From contig CALUTU010000008.1 of NCBI GenBank assembly GCA_944323785.1, positions 1 through 64,000 of the forward strand: a stretch of DNA of 64,000 nucleotides. The letters run 5' to 3'. The stretch comes from an uncultured Bacteroidales bacterium. GTDB taxonomy: Bacteria > Bacteroidota > Bacteroidia > Bacteroidales > UBA932. Made by a program: the position numbers and the translations under genes. Positions 40,933 through 49,645 of this stretch are shown one piece after another. Under the pieces are notes generated by a model. The model made no database searches. It worked only from the letters and a program-made list of their open reading frames with translations, and was not told where the DNA came from. Each line of letters starts with the position of its first letter. The stretch's first letter is position 1.

Positions 40933-41928
40933 ATGCGCAAGAAAATAGACAGACAGTATATCCTGAACCGCGAGACCCTTGAATATGAGGAGGTGGAGCA
41001 GCCTTCCACCACCAAGCGGTATATCAGGACTATTATTACTTATGCTGCATCCAGTATCTCTGTTTTCATCCTGTCGCTCTACCTCATCACCGATGTCTTT
41101 CACACCCGTACTCCGAAAGGAATGATTGCATATCGGGATTACAGTGAGTGGCATTCTAAACTGAACTTGCTGGAGCGAAGACTGGATGCTGCGGACAAGG
41201 CTCTTATGAATATGGAGAGAAGGGACAACATGCTGTATCGTTCTGTTTTCGGCATGGAGACTATTCCGGATGACATACGCAATGCCGGATACGGTGGAGT
41301 AGACAGGTATGCGGATATAAGCAGTCTTGATTATACAGGTGTCCTCACTTCTACAGTAATGCGCTCCGAGATATTGTTGAAAAAAGCTTATATACAGTCC
41401 AAATCTTTCGATCAGGTAGCTCTGATATCCGATAGAGCAGCCGAGATGGCCCAGTGTGCACCGACTATTCCTCCTGTCAACTATTCACATGTGCGGCAGG
41501 CTTCAGGGTTTGGAATGCGCGTGGATCCTATACTGAAGAACCGCCGTAGAAGTCATCAGGGCGTGGATCTGGCACCTAAGTCCGGAAAGGAAGGCGAGCC
41601 GGTGTATGTGACCGGTAACGGAGTAGTCAAGGCTGTAGGTTATGATGCCGGAGGTTATGGCAGATATGTTCTGGTTGATCACGGATTCGGTTATCAGACC
41701 CGTTACGCTCATCTTAAGAAGGCCCTGGTCGAGCAGGGGCAGGAGGTGCTGCGGGGACAACAGATAGCTGAGATGGGAAATACCGGACGTTCTACAGGTA
41801 CGCATCTTCATTATGAGGTGATATATATGGGCAAGCATGTCAATCCGGTCAATTATTACAACAAGGACATCCTTCCGGAGGATTATGCGGCGATAATAGC
41901 TTCCTCCAACGAGAAGCCTATGAGCTGA
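40933..41928 (+). CDS. M23-family (LytM-like) peptidase, membrane anchored
   Basis: A 331-residue protein with a cytoplasmic N-terminus, one membrane helix (~42-61, AASSISVFILSLYLITDVF), a helical region and a C-terminal LytM domain (~200-310). The zinc ligands are intact: HQGVDLAP (His-x-Gly-x-Asp) and THLHYEVIYMG. Such enzymes cut peptidoglycan cross-bridges; the layout with a helical stalk resembles cell-shape or division M23 proteins of Bacteroidetes. It is followed 4 bases later by a second M23 gene. Confidence 0.9.
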   Translation: MRKKIDRQYILNRETLEYEEVEQPSTTKRYIRTIITYAASSISVFILSLYLITDVFHTRTPKGMIAYRDYSEWHSKLNLLERRLDAADKALMNMERRDNMLYRSVFGMETIPDDIRNAGYGGVDRYADISSLDYTGVLTSTVMRSEILLKKAYIQSKSFDQVALISDRAAEMAQCAPTIPPVNYSHVRQASGFGMRVDPILKNRRRSHQGVDLAPKSGKEGEPVYVTGNGVVKAVGYDAGGYGRYVLVDHGFGYQTRYAHLKKALVEQGQEVLRGQQIAEMGNTGRSTGTHLHYEVIYMGKHVNPVNYYNKDILPEDYAAIIASSNEKPMS

Positions 41929-41932
41929 CGGT

Positions 41933-42862
41933 ATGGGCAGGCTGAAGTACGATAAAGATCTTCTGGACTACGTTGAGGACAAGCATCCGGTGATATATCA
42001 TGTTCTCCGGGTTCTCAAGTTCCTGGGCTATACATTGGCTCTGGTGTTTCTGTATTATCTGATATTCACCTTGTTCTTTTCTTCAGATGAAGAACGGCGT
42101 ATGATATCCGAGAGCAGGCTCATAGAGAGAGAGTACGAAGAACTGGCCTACCAGACAGAACTGCTTGAGGGTGTGGTGGAGGAACTGGAGTTTAAGGATG
42201 AGAATATATACCGGGAACTGTTTAATACTAATTTCCCCAATTATTCATTTTCTCCAGATACGATGTCCGACGGATATATCCGGTATACATCCAGGAAGAT
42301 AGACAGGTTGTGGTCGGAAATAGATCACTGCAGCACTATGCTCGAATCCGTGACGGATTCACTTATGGTCATCGGCGGGGACGAGCTCAGGGATATTCCG
42401 TCCATTATGCCTATAGCAGACTTTCCTTTGGGCAATGTCGGGGCCTCGCTGGGACGGAAGATGCACCCTTTTTATAAGCAGATGGTGTTTCACGGAGGGC
42501 TGGATCTGGTGTCTCCGGCAGGAATAGAAGTGGTGGCTACGGCCGACGGCAGGGTCGCCTCGGTGGAGAGGGCTATGAAATTGCAGGGGACCAGGATAAT
42601 ACTTGATCACGGAAATGGCTACGAGACTGTCTACGCGCATCTTTCTGACGTGTTGGTGCGTAAAGGCCAGAAGGTAAGCCGTGGGGATGTGATCGCGCGT
42701 ACCGGCAATACCGGGACTTCCTTTGCGCCTCATCTGCACTATGAGGTGATACGGAACGGGCGTCAGTTGGATCCGCTGTGTTTCCTCAACGGGGAACTTG
42801 ACATTGATAGATATGGGGAACTGCTTAGGTATGCGGTCAATACCGGGCAGTCTCTGGATTAA
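41933..42862 (+). CDS. M23-family (LytM-like) peptidase, membrane anchored (second)
   Basis: A 309-residue paralogue-like protein with the same plan. A membrane helix at ~28-48 (FLGYTLALVFLYYLIFTLFF), a coiled-coil segment (RRMISESRLIEREYEELAYQ onward) and a LytM domain with the zinc motif HGGLDLVSP and HLHYEVIRNG follow. Both metal motifs are complete, so it should be active, unlike many LytM regulators that are degenerate. The pair may act together on the cell wall or one may recruit the other. Confidence 0.9.
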   Translation: MGRLKYDKDLLDYVEDKHPVIYHVLRVLKFLGYTLALVFLYYLIFTLFFSSDEERRMISESRLIEREYEELAYQTELLEGVVEELEFKDENIYRELFNTNFPNYSFSPDTMSDGYIRYTSRKIDRLWSEIDHCSTMLESVTDSLMVIGGDELRDIPSIMPIADFPLGNVGASLGRKMHPFYKQMVFHGGLDLVSPAGIEVVATADGRVASVERAMKLQGTRIILDHGNGYETVYAHLSDVLVRKGQKVSRGDVIARTGNTGTSFAPHLHYEVIRNGRQLDPLCFLNGELDIDRYGELLRYAVNTGQSLD

Positions 42863-42872
42863 AACATAATTT

Positions 42873-43223
42873 ATGCCTTATAAGGAATATAAACCGGAAA
42901 AACTGTACTACAGTATCGGAGAAGTGGCTGAGATACTGGGGGAGAGCACTTCTCTGGTGCGTTTCTGGTCGGACTCGTTCCCGGAGTTCGTAAGACCGGA
43001 GAGAAATAAAAAGGGCAACAGGAAGTTCACTCCCGCCGATGTGGAGAATCTCAGGATCATCCATCATCTGGTAAAGGACCAGAGGATGACTCTGGAGGGA
43101 GCGGCGGCCAGGATGAAGGTCAATAAGGAGGGCCTGGACCATCGGACCGAGGCGGTGGAGCGTCTGCGCGGCATAAAAGAGTCCCTTATGGAGATATCAC
43201 AGTTATTGAACAGCAGGTTTTAG
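42873..43223 (+). CDS. MerR-family transcriptional regulator
   Basis: A 116-residue protein with an N-terminal winged-helix of the MerR type: LYYSIGEVAEILGESTSLVRFWSDSFPEF (~11-38) and RKFTPADVENLRIIHHLV. A short dimerisation helix follows. No cysteine-rich effector domain is present, so the signal is unknown. This small MerR form next to M23 peptidases and Nif3 is, as I recall, common in Bacteroidetes; its targets are not known. Confidence 0.88.
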   Translation: MPYKEYKPEKLYYSIGEVAEILGESTSLVRFWSDSFPEFVRPERNKKGNRKFTPADVENLRIIHHLVKDQRMTLEGAAARMKVNKEGLDHRTEAVERLRGIKESLMEISQLLNSRF

Positions 43224-43226
43224 GAT

Positions 43227-44003
43227 ATGAAAGCAGCGGAAATAGCATCGGTCATAGAGGCGATGGCTCCTCTGGGTATTCAGGAGTCCTGGGACAATTC
43301 CGGATTCTGTATAGGCAACGGTGAAAGTGAGGTTCACAAGGCTCTGATAGGCTTTGACTGTACTCCGGCTCTCATAGCGGAGGCTGTGGAGGTGGGTGCG
43401 GACATGGTGATAACCCATCATCCTCTGATTTTCAGAGGCATCAGTAAGATCTCCATGGCTACTGACACCGGCAGGACTGTCATGGAGGCCATCCGTCACG
43501 GGATAACGGTATATGCCTGTCACACCAACATGGACAAGGTCCTGTGCGGAGTCAGCGGACATACGGCCTCGATGATGGGGCTGCGCAATGTGCGCGTGCT
43601 GGACAGTGACGCTGACGGTAACGGACTGGGTGTGATCGGCGAGCTGCCTTCGCCGGTGAGTGCGGAGGATTTTCTCAAGGCGATGAAGTCAGCTTTGGGC
43701 CTGAGCGTAGTACGCCATTCCAGACTGCCGGATGCTCCGGTATTCAGAGTCGCGCTCTGCGGAGGCAGCGGACATTCACTGATCGGCCGGGCTCATGAGG
43801 CTGGTGCGGATGTATATGTGAGCGCGGATATATCCTACCATGATTTTTACGCTCCTGACGGCATGATGATTGCTGACATAGGGCATTTTGAGAGCGAGTC
43901 AGGGATTGTGGGCGTAATATATGATACCGTTAGGGAAAAAATTCCTAACTTTGCGGTTCAGATTGCAGAGAAAAGTATTGTTAATCCGGTATATTATTTT
44001 TAG
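43227..44003 (+). CDS. Nif3-like dinuclear metal centre protein, short form
   Basis: A 258-residue Nif3/YqfO-family protein. Metal-ligand motifs include MVITHHPLIFRGISKI (His-His), YACHTNMDKV and, near the C-terminus, DIGHFESES. It lacks the ~110-residue PII-like insertion found in the middle of longer Nif3 proteins, so it matches the E. coli YbgI-sized form. Biochemical function is uncertain (proposed GTP cyclohydrolase or metal-handling roles). It precedes a zinc-ribbon protein by 6 bases, an adjacency conserved in many bacteria. Confidence 0.9.
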   Translation: MKAAEIASVIEAMAPLGIQESWDNSGFCIGNGESEVHKALIGFDCTPALIAEAVEVGADMVITHHPLIFRGISKISMATDTGRTVMEAIRHGITVYACHTNMDKVLCGVSGHTASMMGLRNVRVLDSDADGNGLGVIGELPSPVSAEDFLKAMKSALGLSVVRHSRLPDAPVFRVALCGGSGHSLIGRAHEAGADVYVSADISYHDFYAPDGMMIADIGHFESESGIVGVIYDTVREKIPNFAVQIAEKSIVNPVYYF

Positions 44004-44009
44004 ACAGAT

Positions 44010-44846
44010 ATGGCTACAACAAGACAGAAAAATTTGGTGGACACTCCCATCGACAGGCGTGAGACATTCGTTTCTCTTTCCAAGAGCATCAATGACACCG
44101 ATGCCGGGATGGAGCACAAGCTTCACACATTGTACATGATTCAGCAGAAGGACTCGAAGATAGATGAGATTCATATGTTGTTGGGAGAGCTTCCCGATGA
44201 GATCAGGGATCTGGAGGACGAGATAGCAGGTCTGAAGACCCGTGTGGGCAAGCTTCGCGAGGAAATAGTCGAGGCTGAGAAATATATAACCCAGAAGAAG
44301 ATAGAGGCTGACAACAACAGGGCTTCGATAGCCAAGTATCAGGAGCAGCAGGCCAATGTCAAGAACAACAGGGAGTATGTGTCCATCTCCCGTGAGCTGG
44401 AGTACCAGCAGCTTGAGCTGGAACTGGCCGCCAAGCGCATCAATGAGAAGAAGGCCCGTGTGGACGAGCTTAAGGCCGCTGTGACGGCGACACAGAATGC
44501 CATCAGCCAGAAGGAGTCGGATCTGGAGGAGAAGAAGAAGGAGTGCGAGTCCATCACCGAGGAGACTGCCAGGGAGGAGGAGAGGCTTACAAAGGAGATT
44601 GCCGAGCTCAAGGCATCCATCGATGCCAGGACACTGGCTGCTTATGAGAAAGTGAGGGCCAATGCCCACAACGGACTGGCCGTCGTGACTGTCAAGAGGG
44701 ATGCCTGTGGCGGATGCTTCAACAAGATACCCCCTCAGAGGCAGCTGGATATAGCACAGAACAAGAAGATAATCGTATGCGAGTACTGCGGCAGGATTCT
44801 GGTGAGTCCCGATTTTGAAGAGGACAGCTCGTCCGCAGAAAAGTAA
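44010..44846 (+). CDS. coiled-coil protein with C-terminal C4 zinc ribbon
   Basis: A 278-residue protein. Residues ~45-215 are a long coiled coil rich in Lys/Glu (IRDLEDEIAGLKTRVGKLRE; LELELAAKRINEKKARVDELKA). It ends in a zinc ribbon with two CxxC pairs (ACGGCFNKIPPQ and VCEYCGRIL). The family accompanies Nif3 in many genomes and may bind nucleic acid or act as a chaperone; no reaction is known. Its stop overlaps the next ATG by one base (TAATG). Confidence 0.88.
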   Translation: MATTRQKNLVDTPIDRRETFVSLSKSINDTDAGMEHKLHTLYMIQQKDSKIDEIHMLLGELPDEIRDLEDEIAGLKTRVGKLREEIVEAEKYITQKKIEADNNRASIAKYQEQQANVKNNREYVSISRELEYQQLELELAAKRINEKKARVDELKAAVTATQNAISQKESDLEEKKKECESITEETAREEERLTKEIAELKASIDARTLAAYEKVRANAHNGLAVVTVKRDACGGCFNKIPPQRQLDIAQNKKIIVCEYCGRILVSPDFEEDSSSAEK

Positions 44847-46021
44847 TGATACGCACGTTTTTCCAGCACTTAGGACAGACATCACCATCCCCTTTGGCTA
44901 TTGAGGTAGACAGGGCGGATGGTGTTTTTATCTATTCCGGAGACCGCAGGTATCTGGATATGGTATCCGGCGTGTGTGTCAGCAATATAGGTCATCATCA
45001 TCCCGATGTGACAGCCGCTGTACGTGCACAGGCTGAGAACTATTTTCACCTGATGGTCTACGGGGAGATGATACAGGCCCCGCAGGTGCTGCACGCATCT
45101 CTGCTCACATCCATTCTGCCGCCGTCGCTGGACTGCATCTACTATGTCAATTCCGGCTCGGAGGCCGTGGATGCGGCCTTGAAACTGGCCAAGCGGCTTA
45201 CAGGCCGCCGGCGCATAGCTTCGTTCGTACACTGTTACCACGGGTCTTCCCATACTTCGCTGAGCCTTATGACGGATCCGGAGCGTCAGAGCGTGTTCGG
45301 ACCGCTGCTGCCTGATGTGGATCATCTGCGCTTCAACGTGGTGGAGGATCTGGCCCGGATAACGGAGCAGACGGCGTGCGTGATAGTGGAGCCGGTACAG
45401 GGTGAGGCGGGGGTGATCGTACCAGAGGACGGTTTCCTGCAGGCCCTGCGCTTACGTTGCGACGAGACAGGCGCGCTGCTGGTCTTTGACGAGGTGCAGA
45501 CCGGATTCGGCCGCACCGGCCGGATGTTTGCCTTTGAGAAATACGGAACTGTGCCGGACATTCTGGTGCTGGCCAAGGCCCTCGGCGGAGGGATGCCTCT
45601 GGGAGGAGTAGTCTCTTCCAAACGGAGGTTGGACGCATTTACCTGCAATCCGGTTCTCGGGCATATCACTACATTCGGAGGACATCCGGTGTGCTGTGCC
45701 GCCGCGCTTGCCTCGCTCAAGGTGCTGCTGCGGGAGGACTGGGTGGCTCAGGCCGAGACCAAGGGGCAGTATATAGAGGAGGCGCTCCGCTCTCATCCGG
45801 CTGTCAGGGAGATACGCCGTTCCGGTCTGCTGCTGGCAGTGGATCTGGGCCGGGAGGACTATGCCTCGCGGATGCTGGGCCTGCTGCTGGACGAGGGTGC
45901 GGTGAGCGATTATTTCCTCTACAATCCCACATCTTTCCGTATCGCGCCCCCGCTGTGCATAAGCATGGAGGAGGCGGATATGGCCGTGAACGCCGTAACC
46001 AGGGCGTTGGATAAACTCTAA
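44846..46021 (+). CDS. class III (fold type I) aminotransferase, ornithine/acetylornithine-like
   Basis: A 391-residue PLP enzyme. The features are MVSGVCVSNIGHHHPDV, NSGSEAVDAALKLAKRLTGR with CYHGSSH, EPVQGEAGVIVP, LVFDEVQTGFGRTGRMFAFE (cofactor-binding Asp) and LAKALGGGMPLGG, whose Lys forms the Schiff base. Class III enzymes transfer the distal amino group of diamines or gamma-amino acids. The exact substrate cannot be set; no arginine biosynthesis genes adjoin it. It sits in the run between the zinc-ribbon gene and dnaB. Confidence 0.9.
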   Translation: MIRTFFQHLGQTSPSPLAIEVDRADGVFIYSGDRRYLDMVSGVCVSNIGHHHPDVTAAVRAQAENYFHLMVYGEMIQAPQVLHASLLTSILPPSLDCIYYVNSGSEAVDAALKLAKRLTGRRRIASFVHCYHGSSHTSLSLMTDPERQSVFGPLLPDVDHLRFNVVEDLARITEQTACVIVEPVQGEAGVIVPEDGFLQALRLRCDETGALLVFDEVQTGFGRTGRMFAFEKYGTVPDILVLAKALGGGMPLGGVVSSKRRLDAFTCNPVLGHITTFGGHPVCCAAALASLKVLLREDWVAQAETKGQYIEEALRSHPAVREIRRSGLLLAVDLGREDYASRMLGLLLDEGAVSDYFLYNPTSFRIAPPLCISMEEADMAVNAVTRALDKL

Positions 46022-46024
46022 TCA

Positions 46025-47509
46025 TTGAAGACCATGCCTGTTAAAACTACCAAACCTAAAAGTAAGAAAGAAGTCTCCCTGGATGCTGTCGGTCTGGAGG
46101 CCGGTAAGAAGCCGCCTCAGGCCCTGGATGTCGAGGAGGCTGTGCTGGGAGCCATGCTCATCGAACCCAATGCGGTGCCGGATGTGCTTGATTCTCTGAC
46201 GGCTGACTGTTTTTATAAGGATGCGCACCGGAAGATATTCTCTGCAATATCCAGCCTTTCGCTGGCGCATGATCCGGTGGATATATACACAGTGGCGGAG
46301 CAGTTGAAGAAGGACGGCTCGCTGGATGAGATAGGCGGACCGTATTATCTGAGTCTGCTGTCGTCAAAGGTGGGTGCGGCCGCTCATGTGGATTATCACG
46401 TGAAGATACTGCTTCAGAAATACATACAGAGAGAACTGATAACCATATCGGCCCAGGTGCAGAGAGACTCGTTCGATGACGGCATCCCTGTGGACGACCT
46501 GCTGGACGGAGCCCAGCAGAAGTTGTTCAACCTGGCGGAGAAGAACATGAAGCGGGAGACCCAGCCTGTGCAGGATGTCATCAAGGAGGCAGTGATGGAG
46601 ATAGAGGCCAACCAGGAGCGGACTGACGGTCTGAGCGGTGTGGCTTCCGGCTATACCGGGATAGACAGGATCACCCTCGGCTGGCAGGCTTCGGACCTGG
46701 TGATCATAGCGGCACGTCCCGCCATGGGTAAGACAGCCTTCGTGCTGACTATGGCCCGCAATATGACGGTTGACCATAGGATACCGGTCGCGTTCTTCTC
46801 GCTTGAGATGTCATCCAAGCAGCTGGTCAAGAGACTTCTGGTCTCCGAGACCGGACTCTCTTCGGAGAAGATACGCGGAGGAAAGAAACTGCAGGAGTAC
46901 GAGCTGGTCCAGCTTCACGAGCGGATAAAGGATCTGGCTTCGGCTCCGCTTTACATTGACGACACTCCGTCGCTTTCGATATATGAGCTGCGCTCCAAGG
47001 CCCGCCGCCTGGTGCGCAACGCCGGAGTCAAGCTCATCATCATAGACTATCTTCAGCTTATGACCGGTCCTCCGGAGCTGCGCGGCATGAGGGAGCAGGA
47101 GGTGTCCAATATCTCGCGCTCGCTCAAGGCCATAGCCAAGGAACTGGACATACCGGTGATAGCCCTTTCCCAGCTCAGCCGTGCCGTCGAGACCCGCGGT
47201 GGCAACAAGCGTCCCCAGCTCAGCGACCTCCGCGAGTCGGGAGCCATAGAGCAGGATGCCGACATAGTGATGTTCATCCACCGTCCGGAGTATTACGGAA
47301 CCGAAAGTGAGTCTGCCGTGCCGGGAGAGGCCCAGATCATCATAGCCAAGCACCGTAACGGCTCCACGGCTGACGTACCCATGCGCTTCCGTGCCTCCGA
47401 GGCCCGTTTCGTGGATGCCAACGAGGGCGGATTCGGGGATCTGGAACCGGCATCGGACGCTTATATTGAGTCCAGCATGAACAACTCCGAGTTCGATGAG
47501 GACTTTTAG
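46025..47509 (+). CDS. dnaB: replicative DNA helicase
   Basis: A 494-residue hexameric helicase of the replication fork. The N-terminal DnaB-N domain (ALDVEEAVLGAMLIEPNAVPDVLDSL) is followed by the RecA-like motor with Walker A ARPAMGKTAFVL (~235) and Walker B LIIIDYLQLM. The DnaB signature LSQLSRAVETR and the arginine-finger region LRESGAIEQDADIVMFIHR follow. There is no intein. The last 14 bases overlap the start of the next gene. Confidence 0.97.
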   Translation: MKTMPVKTTKPKSKKEVSLDAVGLEAGKKPPQALDVEEAVLGAMLIEPNAVPDVLDSLTADCFYKDAHRKIFSAISSLSLAHDPVDIYTVAEQLKKDGSLDEIGGPYYLSLLSSKVGAAAHVDYHVKILLQKYIQRELITISAQVQRDSFDDGIPVDDLLDGAQQKLFNLAEKNMKRETQPVQDVIKEAVMEIEANQERTDGLSGVASGYTGIDRITLGWQASDLVIIAARPAMGKTAFVLTMARNMTVDHRIPVAFFSLEMSSKQLVKRLLVSETGLSSEKIRGGKKLQEYELVQLHERIKDLASAPLYIDDTPSLSIYELRSKARRLVRNAGVKLIIIDYLQLMTGPPELRGMREQEVSNISRSLKAIAKELDIPVIALSQLSRAVETRGGNKRPQLSDLRESGAIEQDADIVMFIHRPEYYGTESESAVPGEAQIIIAKHRNGSTADVPMRFRASEARFVDANEGGFGDLEPASDAYIESSMNNSEFDEDF

Positions 47510-48347
47510 GCATATCCTCGTACTGCTGCTCGCAGTGACATCATCCGTCTCCCTTTGGGGACAGTGCTTCCCGGTCCACCCGGATCTGGCGGAGGAACAT
47601 GCGTTCAGGCAGGACGAGAGGCTGACATATATTATCCATTACAAATGGCTGGGCATCAGGACTGACGTGGGTTCGGCCACGGTGACGCTCCATGACGGAG
47701 GGGAGAGAGGCGGCAGACATCTGCTGCACCCGGTGGCTACCGGCAGCACCTACCGTTTCTGGGATGTGTTCTTCAAGGTCAGGGATACCTACGAGTCCGT
47801 TTTCTACGAGGACAGTGTCCGTCCGGTGTATTTCCACAGGGACATACACGAGGGCAAGTACACCATAAAGAACACCTACAGCTGGGATGACAGCACCCAT
47901 GCCATAGATGCCAGGATAGAGTGGGCGGAGCGGTCGCTGGATACCCTGCTGCCTGGAAACAGATGCACGTTCGACATCCTTACCCTGTTCTACAACGCCA
48001 GGAACATGGATTTCGAGGCACTGGAGCAGGGAGTCAACAATCCCGTCTCCTTCGCCATAGACGAGGAGATATTCGACATATATTTCCGCTATATCGGCCG
48101 GGAGGAGAAGCGCGTGCCGGGACTCGGAGTCTACAGAACGATGAAATTCGCGGCCAAAGTAGTGGCCGGGGAGGTGTTCACCGGGGAACAGGAGATGTAT
48201 ATCTGGGTCTCGGACGACATGAACCGGGTGCCCCTGCTGTTCGAGTCTCCTATCATCGTCGGTTCGGTCTTCGGACGGCTGGCGGACTGGGAGGGACTCC
48301 GATATCCGTTGGAAGATTGCAAAGTGGTTAAAAATAAAAAGAAATGA
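47496..48347 (+). CDS. DUF3108 secreted protein
   Basis: A 283-residue protein with a signal peptide (MRTFRHILVLLLAVTSSVSLWG). The DUF3108 pattern is FRQDERLTYIIHYKWLGIRTDVGSATVTL, DVFFKVRDTYESVFYEDSVRP, RCTFDILTLFYNARNMD and EMYIWVSDDMNRVPLLFESPIIVGSV. These proteins are periplasmic with an unknown role; in Bacteroidetes they are often taken to be envelope assembly factors. It overlaps dnaB by 14 bases and the RseC-like gene by 4, so all three are likely co-translated. Confidence 0.88.
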   Translation: MRTFRHILVLLLAVTSSVSLWGQCFPVHPDLAEEHAFRQDERLTYIIHYKWLGIRTDVGSATVTLHDGGERGGRHLLHPVATGSTYRFWDVFFKVRDTYESVFYEDSVRPVYFHRDIHEGKYTIKNTYSWDDSTHAIDARIEWAERSLDTLLPGNRCTFDILTLFYNARNMDFEALEQGVNNPVSFAIDEEIFDIYFRYIGREEKRVPGLGVYRTMKFAAKVVAGEVFTGEQEMYIWVSDDMNRVPLLFESPIIVGSVFGRLADWEGLRYPLEDCKVVKNKKK

Positions 48348-48772
48348 AACAGACAGATGCAGAGATAAGACATGTCGGCAGGGTGGTGGGCGTGTCCGGC
48401 TCACAGATAAAGGTTCAGATCCTGACGCAGACAGCCTGCTCGGGATGTCAGGCCAAGGCGGTATGCGGAGCTTCGGACGGAAAGACCCGCATAATCCCGG
48501 TCCGCCGTCCCGATGACGGAAGCATCGCCGTAGGCGACGAGGTCAATGTGATAATACGACAGGGTCAGGGCTTCAAGGCAGTTTTGATAGCTTATCTGAT
48601 TCCGCTGTTCATTTTATTGGTTTTATTATTAACTTTGCCTATGTTTTTTGAAAATGAGCTGGTGACCGGACTCGGAGCCCTGGGATTCGTGGCTCTGTAC
48701 TATCTGGTGCTGGCTCAGTTCAGGGACAAGCTCAACTCAGGATTCATATTTACTGTAGAAAAGATAAAATAA
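48344..48772 (+). CDS. RseC/MucC-like (SoxR-reducing) membrane protein
   Basis: A 142-residue protein with a Cys-rich N-terminal motif (ACSGCQAKAVCG), a small beta-domain and two membrane helices (~78-98 and ~105-123). Proteins of this type precede rnf operons in Bacteroidetes and Proteobacteria. In E. coli RseC and Rnf act together in reducing SoxR. Here it lies 6 bases before rnfB and probably helps assemble or couple the Rnf complex (inference). Confidence 0.88.
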   Translation: MKQTDAEIRHVGRVVGVSGSQIKVQILTQTACSGCQAKAVCGASDGKTRIIPVRRPDDGSIAVGDEVNVIIRQGQGFKAVLIAYLIPLFILLVLLLTLPMFFENELVTGLGALGFVALYYLVLAQFRDKLNSGFIFTVEKIK

Positions 48773-48778
48773 CAGCAG

Positions 48779-49645
48779 ATGGGTACAACATTTATTTTTA
48801 CAGTCATCACTCTCAGCGTATTGGGCCTGTTGCTCGCGGTGGTGCTCTTTCTCGTCGCCAAGAAATTCAACGTGGAGGAGGACCCGCTCATCGATGTTGT
48901 CGAGGCCACGATGCCCGGAGCCAACTGCGGAGGCTGCGGCTTTGCCGGCTGCAGGGCCTTTGCCGAGGCATGTGTGAAGTCCCGCTCGCTTGACGGCAAG
49001 TTCTGTCCCGTTGGCGGCAATGCCGTCATGCAGAAGGTGGCGGCCGCGATGGGTGTGCAGGCCGAGGAGAAGGCTCCTATGGTGGCCGTGGTAAGGTGCA
49101 ACGGCACATGTCAGAACAGAGTGCGTGTCAATGAGTATGACGGCTCGGTTTCATGCCGCATCATCAGTTCGCTTTATGCGGGTGACACAGGTTGCCGTTT
49201 CGGCTGCCTTGGAGGAGGGGACTGTGAGCGTGCCTGTCCGTTCGGAGCCATAAAGGTCAACCCCGAGACTCTTATCCCTGAGGTGGACGAGGAAAAGTGT
49301 ACTGCCTGCGGTGCCTGTGTAAGAGCCTGCCCCAAGGGTGTCATCGAACTGCGCAACAAGGGACCTAAGAACCGCCGCGTATATGTGTCCTGCATGAGCC
49401 AGGACAAGGGAGCCGTGGCCCGCAAGGCCTGCTCCGCTGCCTGCATCGGCTGCCGCAAGTGCGAGAAGGTCTGCCCGTTCGGAGCCATTACCGTCGAGAA
49501 CAATCTGGCTTATATAGATTTCAATAAATGCAAGCTCTGCCGCAAGTGTGTGGCCGAGTGTCCTACAGGAGCCATCCATGCCGTCAATTTCCCTCCCAAA
49601 CCGGCTGCCGCTCCCGCGGAAGAACCAAAAACTGACAAGCAATGA
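48779..49645 (+). CDS. rnfB: Rnf complex subunit RnfB (ferredoxin-like, long form)
   Basis: A 288-residue iron-sulfur subunit that accepts electrons from reduced ferredoxin. One N-terminal membrane helix precedes the Fe-S signature GANCGGCGFAGCRAFAEAC..FCPVGG. Several 4Fe-4S motifs follow: CRFGCLGGGDCERACPFGA, CTACGACVRACPKG, CIGCRKCEKVCPFGA and CKLCRKCVAECPTGA. This is the extended form with more clusters than the ~190-residue E. coli protein. It ends in a Pro/Ala-rich tail. It opens the rnfBCDGEA operon. Confidence 0.96.
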   Translation: MGTTFIFTVITLSVLGLLLAVVLFLVAKKFNVEEDPLIDVVEATMPGANCGGCGFAGCRAFAEACVKSRSLDGKFCPVGGNAVMQKVAAAMGVQAEEKAPMVAVVRCNGTCQNRVRVNEYDGSVSCRIISSLYAGDTGCRFGCLGGGDCERACPFGAIKVNPETLIPEVDEEKCTACGACVRACPKGVIELRNKGPKNRRVYVSCMSQDKGAVARKACSAACIGCRKCEKVCPFGAITVENNLAYIDFNKCKLCRKCVAECPTGAIHAVNFPPKPAAAPAEEPKTDKQ